Part shown: in pieces, positions 53,818-63,864 of the stretch
How positions within the stretch are numbered: the stretch's first letter is position 1
Layout: each line of letters starts with the position of its first letter
NCBI GenBank assembly: GCA_022823165.1
Contig: JAJDXR010000051.1
Coordinates: 30,725 to 94,724 of the forward strand
DNA length: 64,000 bases
Direction of reading: 5' to 3'
Source of the DNA: Anaerolineae bacterium
GTDB lineage: Bacteria > Chloroflexota > Anaerolineae > Aggregatilineales > Phototrophicaceae
Notes under the pieces: model-generated
What the model saw: the letters and a program-made list of their open reading frames with translations, nothing else
Told to the model about the DNA's origin: nothing
Database searches by the model: none
Program-made: the position numbers and the translations under genes

Positions 53818-56760
53818 ATGCCTGCCGTCGCTCATATCATCCGCCGCCGGCACAATCGCAAACGGCGCGCTCAGCGTGAAGCCCGGCGCTCGGCCTTATG
53901 GCTGACGATTGTCTTTATCCTGCCCTTGACGCTGGCCTTGACGCCGCCGCTGGCGCTGCTGGGTCTGTCGGTCTGGCTTTATGTACAGGCTGCCAGCCAC
54001 TTGCCGACGCCGCAGGAGACGGTCTTTCTCAATCGTGACCAGGGCTTGACCCGCTTTTACGACCGCGACGGACTGCGGGAGATTCACCGCGTCGACGATC
54101 CACTGGGCGACCGGCGGCGCTGGCTGCGGCTGGAGGATCTGCCGCCCTATGTGGTGGACGCGGCGCTGCTGGTGAAAGCCTCCGATTCCCGGCAAGCGTC
54201 GGCGGGCTTCGCGCCGCTGGAAACCGCCCTGCAACTCTGGCGCTATATCATCGGCCTGCCGCTGACGATCGAGGGCGGCCTCGCCGGCGATTTGGCGCGC
54301 GAGACTATGCTGCCCCTGACGCGCTCCAGCGGCTTGGATGAGCGCCTGCTGGAAATCGTGCTGATCGCCGAAAGCCAGCGTACTCTCTCGCCGGAAGAGC
54401 TGCTGGAGTGGCGCCTGAACAGCAGCGCCTACGGCCACGATGCCTACGGCCTGGACGCCGCGGCTCAGGTGTATTTCGGCAAAAGCGCCGAGCGCTTGAC
54501 TCTGGCCGAAGCCGCCGTCTTGACGATGACCGGCGCCCAACCTGTCATCAATCCGCTTGATGACGCCCCCCGCAGCCGCGAACGCGGTTCAGATCTGCTC
54601 TTCGAGATGCTGGACGTCGGGCTGATCGACAAAGCCGCTTTCGACGCCGCGTCAACTGAACGCATCGTCGAGCCGGCGCGAGCTGACAGCGCCGCCGAAA
54701 TCGCGCCGGCTTTCTCCCAATACGCCAAGCGGCAAGCCGCGGCGATACTGGATCGGCAGGGGCTGGACGGCGGCCGGCTGATAGCGCGCGGTGGTCTGCG
54801 CGTCATCACCACACTCGACATGGAACTGCAGCGGGCTGCGGCCTGCCTGCTGCAAGCGCATCTGGACGGCTTGCGCGGCAAAGCCTCAGCAAGTCGCGCG
54901 GCGCTGGGCGCGCCTTGCCCGGCTGATAGCCAGGCGGGGCTGCCGAGCGAAGGACTGGATTTGCCAGCAGACAGCGGCGAGCTGACGCTGATTGATGTCG
55001 GCAGCGGCGAAATCCTCAGCCTGGTCGGCGAGGCGGCGACGCCCCAATTCCAGCCGGCGGTCGCGCTGCAGCCTTTCGTCTATATGGATGCCTTCCTGCG
55101 CCGCGAATTCACGCCGGCGTCGATGCTCTACGACATCCCAAAGTCTTACCCCGGCTGGGCGGCTGACCTGATCTACAGTCCGGCTAATCCTGATGGCCGG
55201 TTCCGTGGTCCGCTGCTCTTGCGCGACGCCATGTCGGCGAGTTTGCTGCCGCCGGTGGTTCAAGTGGCCAGCGTGACGGGCATGCCCTCCGCCATCCGCA
55301 TGGCGCAAGCGCTGGGATTCAACGATTTGGAAGCCGGCCGCGCTAGACTGGATTTGCTGGAGCGGGGCGGCGCGGTCTCCGTGCTGGATACCGCTTACGC
55401 CTACAGCGTACTGGCTGCAAACGGTGTCATGCGCGGGATTGAAACTGCGGCGGCGGACGGGCAGCGCCCGCTCGACCCGGTCGCTGTCCTGCGCATCGAA
55501 GACGCCGCCGGGCGCGCGCTCTGGTCGCTTGAGCAACTGCCGCCGGGCGCCAGGCAGACCGCCCTCATAGAGCCCAGTTTGGCTTACCTGGTCAGCGACA
55601 TACTGGCGGATGCCGACGCGCGGCGGGCGACCCTTCAACAGCCCGATCTTGCCTTGCGGCTGGACCGGCCGGCAGCTGTGCTCGATGGCTTAAGCCGCGA
55701 CAAGCGCGACAGTTGGACGGTGGGTTATACGCCCGATTTGGCGCTGGCGGCGCATAGCGGCAGGCAGGACAAAGCCGGGATGAGCATCGACGCCTATCAG
55801 CGCCTGGGCTCCGCGCCGGTCTGGCGGGCGCTTATGCAAACCGCGCATGCTTCGCTCAACTTGCCGCCGCGAGGCTGGACGGCGCCGGCCGATATCGAGG
55901 AGTACCTGGTTTGTGAGCTTTCCGGCTTGTTGCCCGCCACCACCGACCATTGTCCCACGCGCCAGGAGCTGGTGCCGGCCGGCTCCGACTTGCGGCTAGA
56001 CAATCGCTGGCGAACGGTCGAGATCAACAGCGCCACCGGGCAGTTGTCCACGGTCAGCACGCCGGCAAATCTGCGCCAAGAAGCGGCCTATTTTGAGCCG
56101 CCCGAAGAAATTCTGGATTGGTGGGTGGAAAACGACAAACCGCTGCCTCCCAGCAACTTCAGCGCCGACCAGGACCAGTCGCTGAGCAAGGACGTGCTGC
56201 TGACATCGCCGGTGGATTACGCCTATGCCGGCGCGACAGTGGCGGTAGTCGGCGCGATTAACCGCGACAACGCTGAACGCTGGCTGCTGGAATACGGCGC
56301 GGATGTCAATCCGGATCGTTGGCGGCCGATAGATGAAGGGCGCGACTTCGACGAGGCCCACAAGGTCGCGGTCACCTGGGAGACAATCCTGCTCAGCGGC
56401 ATCCACACCTTGCGCTTAACGGTAGACTTCGCGGACGGCAGCCGCCAGAGCGACACCAAATTGCTGACCTTTGACAATACGCCGCCGGCTGTCAAACTGC
56501 AAGCGAATGGCGTTGCGGAGGGCTCAGCTGTTGGCGTGGGCGGCGTGGTCTCGCTCCTGGCTGAGGTCAGCGACAATCTGGCGATTGAACGCGTTGAATT
56601 CTATCGCGATGACGAGTTGCTGCTGGTTGATCGCGACTGGCCCTACGGCTTCGAGCTGGAAGTGGACCGCGCGGACGAAGCGCGCTTTCTGGCGCTGGCT
56701 TTTGACCAGGTGGGCAATCGCGCCGAATCCGCCCTCGAATTGCAGTTGGCAGCCGGGTAA
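53818..56760 (+). CDS. Degenerate class A penicillin-binding-protein homologue (pseudoenzyme) with Ig-like C-terminus
   Basis: A 980-residue membrane-anchored protein. A single helix lies at about 23-57, then a GT51-like domain (about 65-250) with YVVDAALLVKASDSRQASAG where active enzymes have a Glu-Asp before RRF; the Glu is missing. LDERLLEIVLIAESQRTLSP and GLDAAAQVYFGKSAERLT still match. A transpeptidase-like domain (about 285-690) has FQPAVALQPFVYM in place of the SxxK serine-lysine, ASLLPPV in place of SxN, and DGLSRDKRDSWTVGYTPD in place of KTGT. The C-terminus (about 800-980) is beta-rich, Ig-like (FDNTPPAVKLQANGVAEGSA). Both activities are therefore lost by sequence, while domain order is conserved. 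A structural or regulatory envelope role is inferred. The next gene starts 9 bases after its stop. Confidence 0.82.
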   Translation: MPAVAHIIRRRHNRKRRAQREARRSALWLTIVFILPLTLALTPPLALLGLSVWLYVQAASHLPTPQETVFLNRDQGLTRFYDRDGLREIHRVDDPLGDRRRWLRLEDLPPYVVDAALLVKASDSRQASAGFAPLETALQLWRYIIGLPLTIEGGLAGDLARETMLPLTRSSGLDERLLEIVLIAESQRTLSPEELLEWRLNSSAYGHDAYGLDAAAQVYFGKSAERLTLAEAAVLTMTGAQPVINPLDDAPRSRERGSDLLFEMLDVGLIDKAAFDAASTERIVEPARADSAAEIAPAFSQYAKRQAAAILDRQGLDGGRLIARGGLRVITTLDMELQRAAACLLQAHLDGLRGKASASRAALGAPCPADSQAGLPSEGLDLPADSGELTLIDVGSGEILSLVGEAATPQFQPAVALQPFVYMDAFLRREFTPASMLYDIPKSYPGWAADLIYSPANPDGRFRGPLLLRDAMSASLLPPVVQVASVTGMPSAIRMAQALGFNDLEAGRARLDLLERGGAVSVLDTAYAYSVLAANGVMRGIETAAADGQRPLDPVAVLRIEDAAGRALWSLEQLPPGARQTALIEPSLAYLVSDILADADARRATLQQPDLALRLDRPAAVLDGLSRDKRDSWTVGYTPDLALAAHSGRQDKAGMSIDAYQRLGSAPVWRALMQTAHASLNLPPRGWTAPADIEEYLVCELSGLLPATTDHCPTRQELVPAGSDLRLDNRWRTVEINSATGQLSTVSTPANLRQEAAYFEPPEEILDWWVENDKPLPPSNFSADQDQSLSKDVLLTSPVDYAYAGATVAVVGAINRDNAERWLLEYGADVNPDRWRPIDEGRDFDEAHKVAVTWETILLSGIHTLRLTVDFADGSRQSDTKLLTFDNTPPAVKLQANGVAEGSAVGVGGVVSLLAEVSDNLAIERVEFYRDDELLLVDRDWPYGFELEVDRADEARFLALAFDQVGNRAESALELQLAAG

Positions 56761-56769
56761 GGGCCGCGC

Positions 56770-58608
56770 ATGAGACGAGCAAACATCTTGGCCTGGATAG
56801 CAGCGTTGCTGGCTCTGGCGCTGCCGGCGGTGATGGCTTACCTGGGCAGTCACAGTCGCTTGTTCGCGGACGACTACTGTGTTATCGCCTGGGGCGAGCA
56901 ATACGGCGTACTTGGCGGATTGCGTCTTATGCGCGATACCTGGAACGGCAGCTTCACCAATTATTTTGTTCAGTTCCTGTTTCAGCATCGTGGCGAGATT
57001 GCCGGGGCTGTAATGCCTGCGCTGCTCATCGCCATTTGGTTGGTCGGTCTTACCTGGCTCACATTGATCGTGCTCCGGCAACTGCGTGTTGACGAACATC
57101 GATTGCCTTTGGCGCTCACAGTTTCCGGGTTGCTTGTCGCCTCCGCCATTAACGGCTTCCATTCCGCTCAATCCTTCTACTGGATGGCGGCCAACGTGGC
57201 TTACGCCATGCCTTTGGCGCTCTTGGTCCTGATCATCGCCATCACTCTGCGGCTAGTCCACCAACCAAACCGGCATATTTACGCGGCAGTTGCTTTCGTC
57301 GCGATAACCTGTTTCTTTAACGCTGGATTTTCGGTGATGTACCTGGTATTTCAGGGAGCGGTACTGACGGCGTTGCTGGCGGGAGTGATTCTATACGCGC
57401 CCACCGCAGAACGGCGTCACTACCTAATATTGACCGTCACAGCTTTGCTGGCTACCGCAGCCGCAGCGCTGGTCATGATGACCGCGCCGGGCTTCTCGCT
57501 GCGATTGAACAGCGACAAATATGTCGAAGCCAATATGGGCCTGCCGGTTCGGACGCTACCGGAACTCTTTACGCGATCATTTGAAATTACCTTCGAGCAA
57601 ATCGGATATCAGCAGGCTTTTACTGGCTTCGCGCTCATGATATGCCTGTCCCTGTTGCTTACGCTTAGCGTCTATCGTCCGCAGCACCCTCTGGCGTCGC
57701 TTCGGCCGCCAGGGCTGCAAAGGAGGCCGCTCTGGGCGGGATTCGTCGTGCAGTTGCTGTTCCTGCCCGTTTTGTGGGCGCATACCAGCGATGCTACGCA
57801 TATCCTGGGCCGCTTTAGCCCCGCTTTCTTCTTGGTCATCTGCCTGAACATGGCGCAGATATTGGCGTTCGCGCTGCTTATGGCTCTCAAGCGGAAAGCG
57901 GACAGGTTGATGCGCCACAATGAGAAGATCTGGCGGACTTACCTCATGGGCGTACTGTTCGCTGCGCTGCTTTTGTTCGCCATGGACCAAGCGCGCAGCA
58001 TTCATTACAAAGCTGCGACCTACTTGTTCTCCAGCGCCTTTCTATTGCTAAGCCTGCTACTGTGGCAATTGGCGGATCGCGTTCCCAAGGCGGAGTCCCG
58101 GCTATGGCGCTTACTGCCTCTGTTCGCAGCCGGGGCGGCGCTGTTTAGTTATCTGGCGCTGATAGCCTTGTCGCTCTTTGCCCTGGGTTTTCTCTCGGAA
58201 CGCATCCTGGCCGGCGCGGCATTCCTGCACGTAGCCAGCGGTTTGTTTTGGGGCTTTGGTCTCGGAATGTTACTACGGCGCGGCGGATTCTTTTCCCAAG
58301 CAGACGACGCCTCAGAAAGCAGGGTTCGTCTCGGCGCGGCTCTGGTTGCAGCGATCCTGGCGGTCGGCATCGTCAGCGGACAGAGCCAGCGCCTGCCCGC
58401 GCTGACAGCATTCGCCACTGAGTGGGATGCGCGGCACGAAGAGATTATCCGGCAGCGGGACAGCGGGAGCGCTGCTATTGTCGTACCAGAGCTAAGCTAC
58501 AATCTGGGCGAGATCGTTTACCGGTTGCATATTTTTGACGACAACCACAACAAATGCCCCAAGCTGTATTATGGAGTGGAGTCCATCACTCGCTCCGGCG
58601 CCGGTTGA
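56770..58608 (+). CDS. Polytopic membrane protein, DUF6056-like (paralogue 1)
   Basis: A 612-residue protein with about a dozen predicted membrane helices and a first extracytoplasmic loop containing the acidic motif HSRLFADDYCVIAWG, as in GT-C-like membrane glycosyltransferases and DUF6056 proteins. A short hydrophilic tail ends in EWDARHEEIIRQRDSGSA and YYGVESITRSG. It shares the DD(Y/F) loop, FYSxQSFYW-like segments and this tail with the next gene, so the two are tandem duplicates. The pseudo-PBP gene ends 9 bases upstream, suggesting an envelope operon. A sugar-transfer role is only inferred. Confidence 0.75.
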   Translation: MRRANILAWIAALLALALPAVMAYLGSHSRLFADDYCVIAWGEQYGVLGGLRLMRDTWNGSFTNYFVQFLFQHRGEIAGAVMPALLIAIWLVGLTWLTLIVLRQLRVDEHRLPLALTVSGLLVASAINGFHSAQSFYWMAANVAYAMPLALLVLIIAITLRLVHQPNRHIYAAVAFVAITCFFNAGFSVMYLVFQGAVLTALLAGVILYAPTAERRHYLILTVTALLATAAAALVMMTAPGFSLRLNSDKYVEANMGLPVRTLPELFTRSFEITFEQIGYQQAFTGFALMICLSLLLTLSVYRPQHPLASLRPPGLQRRPLWAGFVVQLLFLPVLWAHTSDATHILGRFSPAFFLVICLNMAQILAFALLMALKRKADRLMRHNEKIWRTYLMGVLFAALLLFAMDQARSIHYKAATYLFSSAFLLLSLLLWQLADRVPKAESRLWRLLPLFAAGAALFSYLALIALSLFALGFLSERILAGAAFLHVASGLFWGFGLGMLLRRGGFFSQADDASESRVRLGAALVAAILAVGIVSGQSQRLPALTAFATEWDARHEEIIRQRDSGSAAIVVPELSYNLGEIVYRLHIFDDNHNKCPKLYYGVESITRSGAG

Positions 58609-58677
58609 GTAATGGAGGCGTGACGCCCACCATGCCACTATCATTGAGCAGCGTGACACTTGAGAGAGTATTCAACG

Positions 58678-60525
58678 ATGCGCCTTAGGCTCTTGATTCC
58701 GGCGGGCTTGTTCGCACTTTCCCTGGCGCCGATCTTGCTCTTTGCTTATATGGGCCAGCATACGCGTTTGATCCACGATGATTTCGGTTACACCGCCATC
58801 GGGCGGGAGCTGGGCGCCTGGGAAACCATGGTCGTCAATTACAACGAGTGGTCCCCAGCATATACAACCGTCTACATTAAGGCCGCGCTTTCCTCGCTGG
58901 GCGTACTGCTGCCGCCGCTGTCTATCGCGCTTATCATCGGTCTCTGGATGCTGGGCTTCTATTTGCTCTCGCGCGAGGCGATCGCGCTGCTCCGGCTGCA
59001 AGGTCGTCGTTGGCTGATCGCGCTGGCTGTGTCGGCCCTCCTGGCTACCGCCACTATCAACGCCTTCTATTCGCCGCAATCGTTCTACTGGTTTTCATCC
59101 AACATGACTTATAGCTTGCCTCTGGGCGCCCTGGCCGGCTGCCTCGCTTTGGCCAACTGGATTCTCAAGCGATCTGAAAAACCGACGATCCTGGTTGCCG
59201 GGGCGGCGGTCTGCGCGCTGATCATGTTCCTTACCGCCGGCGCGGCCGAGATGTACGTGGTCTTTCAATTTGTGTTTCTGACTCTGTTGGCGGCGTTGCT
59301 CTTGGCTGTCGTGGAGGAGCGCAAACGGCGGGCGCTGGCGATCATCGCGGCTGCCATGCTGCTGGCCACCTTGGTGAGTCTAGTCATACAAGTGACGTCT
59401 CCCGGCGTAGCCGCCCGAATTGCCGCGGATGCCGAACGTTACAGTCCGCCCGTGACATCGCTTTCCCTGCTGCTGAGCCTGACCGCGCAGTTGACATTCG
59501 AGAGCGTCGGCCGGCCCACTGCTTTCGCTGGCTTCGTCTTGATGCTGTCCGCAGGAATGTACACTGCGCTAAGCGCCTTTCAGCCGACGGCGACACCCCG
59601 GCCGGAGTTGGCGGGCAGGCGCGTGACAGCGGCCGCGCTCCTCGGCCTGTCCCTGCAACTGGGCCTGCTGCCCATCATGCTGGCGCACAAAAGCGACAGC
59701 CCGCTATTGCTGGGGCGCTACAGCCTCTCCTACCTTTTGGCGCTGGCACTGCACGCCGCCGTGCTATTGACCTTCGCTGTCGCATTCTGGCGGCGGCGCC
59801 AACTGCAGCTGGTGCTCTCGCAGCGACGGCGGGCTTTGCCGGCGGTCTCAGCCGCGATTATGCTGGCATTTGCGCTGCTGTTTGCCTTGACGCAAGTCCG
59901 ACGCATTGACGCGCGCGCCTCTACCTATATGTTCGTATCGGCGCTCTCGCTGCTGGCGATTTTGGCGCTGTTGTGGCAAAGGGGCGCGGTCGACCGCCGA
60001 ACCAGGATGCTGGGCGTCGTGGCGCTGGCCTTCCCGCTAATCGCCTGGCTGACATCCGCCGCGCTCTACTGCGTCACCTACATCGGACACGGCTTCACGT
60101 CTGACCGCATCATGTCGGGTCCAGCCTGGCTGCAGGTCTTGTCGGGTCTGGTCTGGGGCATCTACCTGGGATATCTGGTGAAGTCATGCCCATTCACTTA
60201 CGAGGGGCGGCTGGAATGGGAGCGGTGGCTGGCGATCGGCAGCCTGACTGCGGCATTAGTCGTGGGCGGCAGCATTTTTTTGGGCCACTTGAGGCTTGTG
60301 CCCAAGCTGCAGACTTACGCCGCTGAATGGGACGCCCGCCACGCCTACATCATTGAGCAGCGTGACAGCGGCAGTGCGCACATCACGGTGAAGCCGCTCT
60401 CCTTTGACCTGGCCGACTATCTGGGCCTGGGCACCCTTCGCTTTGCCGAACGCTTCTACGGTGTAGAGTCGGTAAGCCAAGCAGACCAAGCGGATGCCGT
60501 CAAGCATCAGAGCGCCTCAAGCTAG
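58678..60525 (+). CDS. Polytopic membrane protein, DUF6056-like (paralogue 2)
   Basis: A 615-residue paralogue of the preceding gene: HTRLIHDDFGYTAIGRELG loop, FYSPQSFYWFSSNMTYSLPL, a similar run of about twelve helices and the tail EWDARHAYIIEQRDSGSAHI ending in FYGVESV. The ATG at 58678 is favoured (GAGAG upstream); a TTG at 58660 is in frame. It follows its duplicate by 69 bases and is likely cotranscribed with it. Divergence between the copies is large, so the duplication is old. Confidence 0.75.
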   Translation: MRLRLLIPAGLFALSLAPILLFAYMGQHTRLIHDDFGYTAIGRELGAWETMVVNYNEWSPAYTTVYIKAALSSLGVLLPPLSIALIIGLWMLGFYLLSREAIALLRLQGRRWLIALAVSALLATATINAFYSPQSFYWFSSNMTYSLPLGALAGCLALANWILKRSEKPTILVAGAAVCALIMFLTAGAAEMYVVFQFVFLTLLAALLLAVVEERKRRALAIIAAAMLLATLVSLVIQVTSPGVAARIAADAERYSPPVTSLSLLLSLTAQLTFESVGRPTAFAGFVLMLSAGMYTALSAFQPTATPRPELAGRRVTAAALLGLSLQLGLLPIMLAHKSDSPLLLGRYSLSYLLALALHAAVLLTFAVAFWRRRQLQLVLSQRRRALPAVSAAIMLAFALLFALTQVRRIDARASTYMFVSALSLLAILALLWQRGAVDRRTRMLGVVALAFPLIAWLTSAALYCVTYIGHGFTSDRIMSGPAWLQVLSGLVWGIYLGYLVKSCPFTYEGRLEWERWLAIGSLTAALVVGGSIFLGHLRLVPKLQTYAAEWDARHAYIIEQRDSGSAHITVKPLSFDLADYLGLGTLRFAERFYGVESVSQADQADAVKHQSASS

Positions 60526-60641
60526 CGAGTCGCCGCATCGCAATGCCCAAGCTGTGAAGTACTTCTCTGGCAAACGGCCACTAGCGAGCATAAGAATTGC
60601 ATATAATTTCTGGCAATCCTGCTTTTGCTTTGCCAATTCCA

Positions 60642-60670
60642 TTGACTCGTCCGCCTGCTTATGCTATTTT
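60642..60670 (+). promoter_or_regulatory. Housekeeping promoter of groESL
   Basis: TTGACT (-35, 60642-60647), a 17-base spacer and TATTTT (-10, 60665-60670), placed just before the CIRCE operator so that a transcript would start at about 60677-60680. Confidence 0.6.
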
Positions 60671-60682
60671 AGTCGGGTCAAC

Positions 60683-60709
60683 TTAGCACTCTCGGTGAAC
60701 GAGTGCTAG
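60683..60709 (+). promoter_or_regulatory. CIRCE operator (HrcA binding site)
   Basis: TTAGCACTC-tcggtgaac-GAGTGCTAG: the 9-9-9 inverted repeat of CIRCE with one mismatch at the last base. It lies in the groES leader next to the promoter, implying heat-shock repression by HrcA. Confidence 0.95.
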
Positions 60710-60771
60710 CGCCTCGTGATGCGAGCGCAGAAGCTGTTCACGAGTATTGATAGTTCAAGAGGGAGAAGAAA

Positions 60772-61074
60772 ATGGCTATATCGATCCGCCCGCTTGGTGA
60801 CCGCGTTTTGGTCGAACCAGTAGAATCCGAAGAGACCTTCGGCGGTGGCGCCTTTGTCTTGCCGGAAACGGCCAAGGAAAAGCCGCAGCAAGGTCTGATT
60901 CGCGCAGCCGGCCCCGGCAAATACGACGAAGACGGCGACAAGCGCATTCCCATGGATGTGCAGGAAGGCGACCGCGTACTCTTCGCCAAATATGCCGGCA
61001 CCGAGGTCAAGCTTGACGGCGTGAAGATGCTCATCATGAAAGAATCCGACATCCTGGGCATCGTGCAAGTCTAA
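60772..61074 (+). CDS. groES: Co-chaperonin GroES
   Basis: A 100-residue heptameric lid of the chaperonin. It begins [18 protein letters not shown], with the mobile loop region ([20 protein letters not shown]) and the C-terminal [14 protein letters not shown]. An AGAGGGAG box precedes the ATG. Cotranscribed with groEL 46 bases downstream under CIRCE control. Confidence 0.97.
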   Translation: MAISIRPLGDRVLVEPVESEETFGGGAFVLPETAKEKPQQGLIRAAGPGKYDEDGDKRIPMDVQEGDRVLFAKYAGTEVKLDGVKMLIMKESDILGIVQV

Positions 61075-61096
61075 ACAGGATTAGCGCCAAGATTAA

Positions 61097-62776
<1,680 letters not shown>

Positions 62777-62807
62777 GCCGGCCCGCTGCCAACTGTCAAA
62801 ACTTTCG

Positions 62808-62838
62808 AAGAGGATTGTCTAGGGGCAGTCCTCTTTTG
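62808..62838 (+). terminator. Rho-independent terminator after groEL
   Basis: Stem AAGAGGA (62808-62814) / TCCTCTT (62829-62835) followed by TTTG. The same sequence recurs, less well paired, at 63480. Confidence 0.8.
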
Positions 62839-62903
62839 TTTGTCAGTAACCGAAGTACCTGCTATCCTAGATACGTGACTGTAGCCGTCAACGGGAGAGA
62901 GAC

Positions 62904-63380
62904 GTGGAACAAGAGCGACTGGAAGATCCGACCGAAATACGATTCCGCTATCTGGAACGAATGAATAGCACCATGATGGAGAATCAGCGAGAAACGATGC
63001 AGTTTCTGGCGGACAATACCAAGGAGCTGGCGCGACTTGCCAAGCGTGTTGTCCAGATTGAAACGCGCATGGATGGTCTCGAAAGGCGAATAGATGGTCT
63101 TGAATCACGTATGGACCGTCTTGAACTGCGCATGGACCGTCTTGAACTGCGCATGGACACGCTTGAAACGCGCATGGACGGAATCGAAAAGCGCATGGAC
63201 GCGCTTGAAACGCGCATGGACGGAATCGAAACGCGCATGGACACGCTTGAAACACGCATGGACGGAATCGAAACGCGCATGGACCGGATAGAGACTCAAA
63301 TCGCGAATCTGACAGAGCTTGTGACCCACGCCCTGGATGATCTGGCCTTCATTAAAGAAGTCCTCAAACCTGGCGGCTGA
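62904..63380 (+). CDS. Heptad-repeat coiled-coil protein
   Basis: A 158-residue protein. After a short polar N-terminus, residues about 52-135 are an uninterrupted coiled coil of seven-residue units of the form (R/T)RMD-x-(L/I)-E, as in RMDGIETRMDTLETRMDGIE. The DNA underneath is a 21/42-base tandem repeat. The start is a GTG with GGGAGAGAG upstream. No membrane segment; function unknown, possibly a structural or adaptor protein. Repeat number could vary by recombination. Confidence 0.75.
   Translation: MEQERLEDPTEIRFRYLERMNSTMMENQRETMQFLADNTKELARLAKRVVQIETRMDGLERRIDGLESRMDRLELRMDRLELRMDTLETRMDGIEKRMDALETRMDGIETRMDTLETRMDGIETRMDRIETQIANLTELVTHALDDLAFIKEVLKPGG
63064..63285. repeat. Tandem 21/42-base coding repeat
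   Basis: About ten units encoding the heptads of the coiled-coil gene. The 42-base unit CGCATGGACGGAATCGAAAC plus GCGCATGGACACGCTTGAAA is nearly identical in the last copies, indicating recent expansion. Confidence 0.85.
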
Positions 63381-63471
63381 TGCCTTGTTCAGGCGCCTGC
63401 AGTGAGCCTCGACTGCTTCAGTTGCTGAAGCGGGCGCCATGAGACAGGGGCATGCTCAATGTCAACTGCCG

Positions 63472-63510
63472 AAACTTTCGAAGAGGTCTGTCAAGGGGCA
63501 GTCCTATTTT
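63472..63510. repeat. Second copy of the groEL-terminator sequence
   Basis: AAACTTTCGAAGAGGTCTGT then CAAGGGGCAGTCCTATTTT is a diverged copy of 62799-62837. It marks a duplicated block whose downstream part resembles the beginning of the coiled-coil gene. Confidence 0.7.
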
Positions 63511-63574
63511 GCTGTTGAACGATCTGTGGTATTCATGTTCAGGGCAAAAGCGTTCCAGGACCACGGAGCGCGAA

Positions 63575-63646
63575 ATGGAACTAGACCTGCTTGACGAACT
63601 TACCAAAATGCGTTTCAGACATTTCGATTTTAAGCCCGATATCTAG
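63575..63646 (+). pseudogene. Truncated copy of the coiled-coil gene 5' end
   Basis: A 23-codon frame (MELDLLDELTKMRFRHFDFK) aligned to the first residues of the coiled-coil protein (MEQERLEDPTEIRFRYLERM). A GGAG box lies 6 bases upstream. It has no repeat region and is preceded by the duplicated terminator, so it is probably a decayed duplicate; translation into a small peptide is possible. Confidence 0.5.
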
Positions 63647-63864
63647 CTTCGATGAGCCGGCTTACTTCGTCCGAGGCGCAAGAGCTCGTCCAATATATAC
63701 TCATGTAGTAAGGATCATCTCCGAAGATAAAGAAGTCTTCCGCTAGCTGAGGCACTGCTTCCAAACGCTCGCCAGCCGCGCGTTTGGCCAGTATCAGCTG
63801 ATGACGATCATCCCATGCTCGCGAGAATCGCTCAAAATCCGGTACATTTCTGATATTGCCTAGC
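63630..63864 (-). pseudogene. 3' part of a gene interrupted by an insertion
   Basis: A minus-strand frame with coding character (…NVPDFERFSRAWDDRHQLIL, EDFFIFGDDPYYMSIYWTSS) but no start codon in a sensible position. It runs into the proposed left end of the insertion element at 63865, where the frame meets a stop soon after. I read it as the C-terminal part (about 78 residues) of a gene whose 5' end lies beyond the element. No family is recognised. Confidence 0.5.

Noticed and set aside
63064..63285. Regular repeats suggesting a CRISPR array
   Set aside because: Units are contiguous without unique spacers and encode in-frame heptads.
63452..63646. 64-residue frame with an early start
   Set aside because: Its first 41 codons run through the duplicated terminator; only the last 23 codons have a ribosome-binding site and a homologue.
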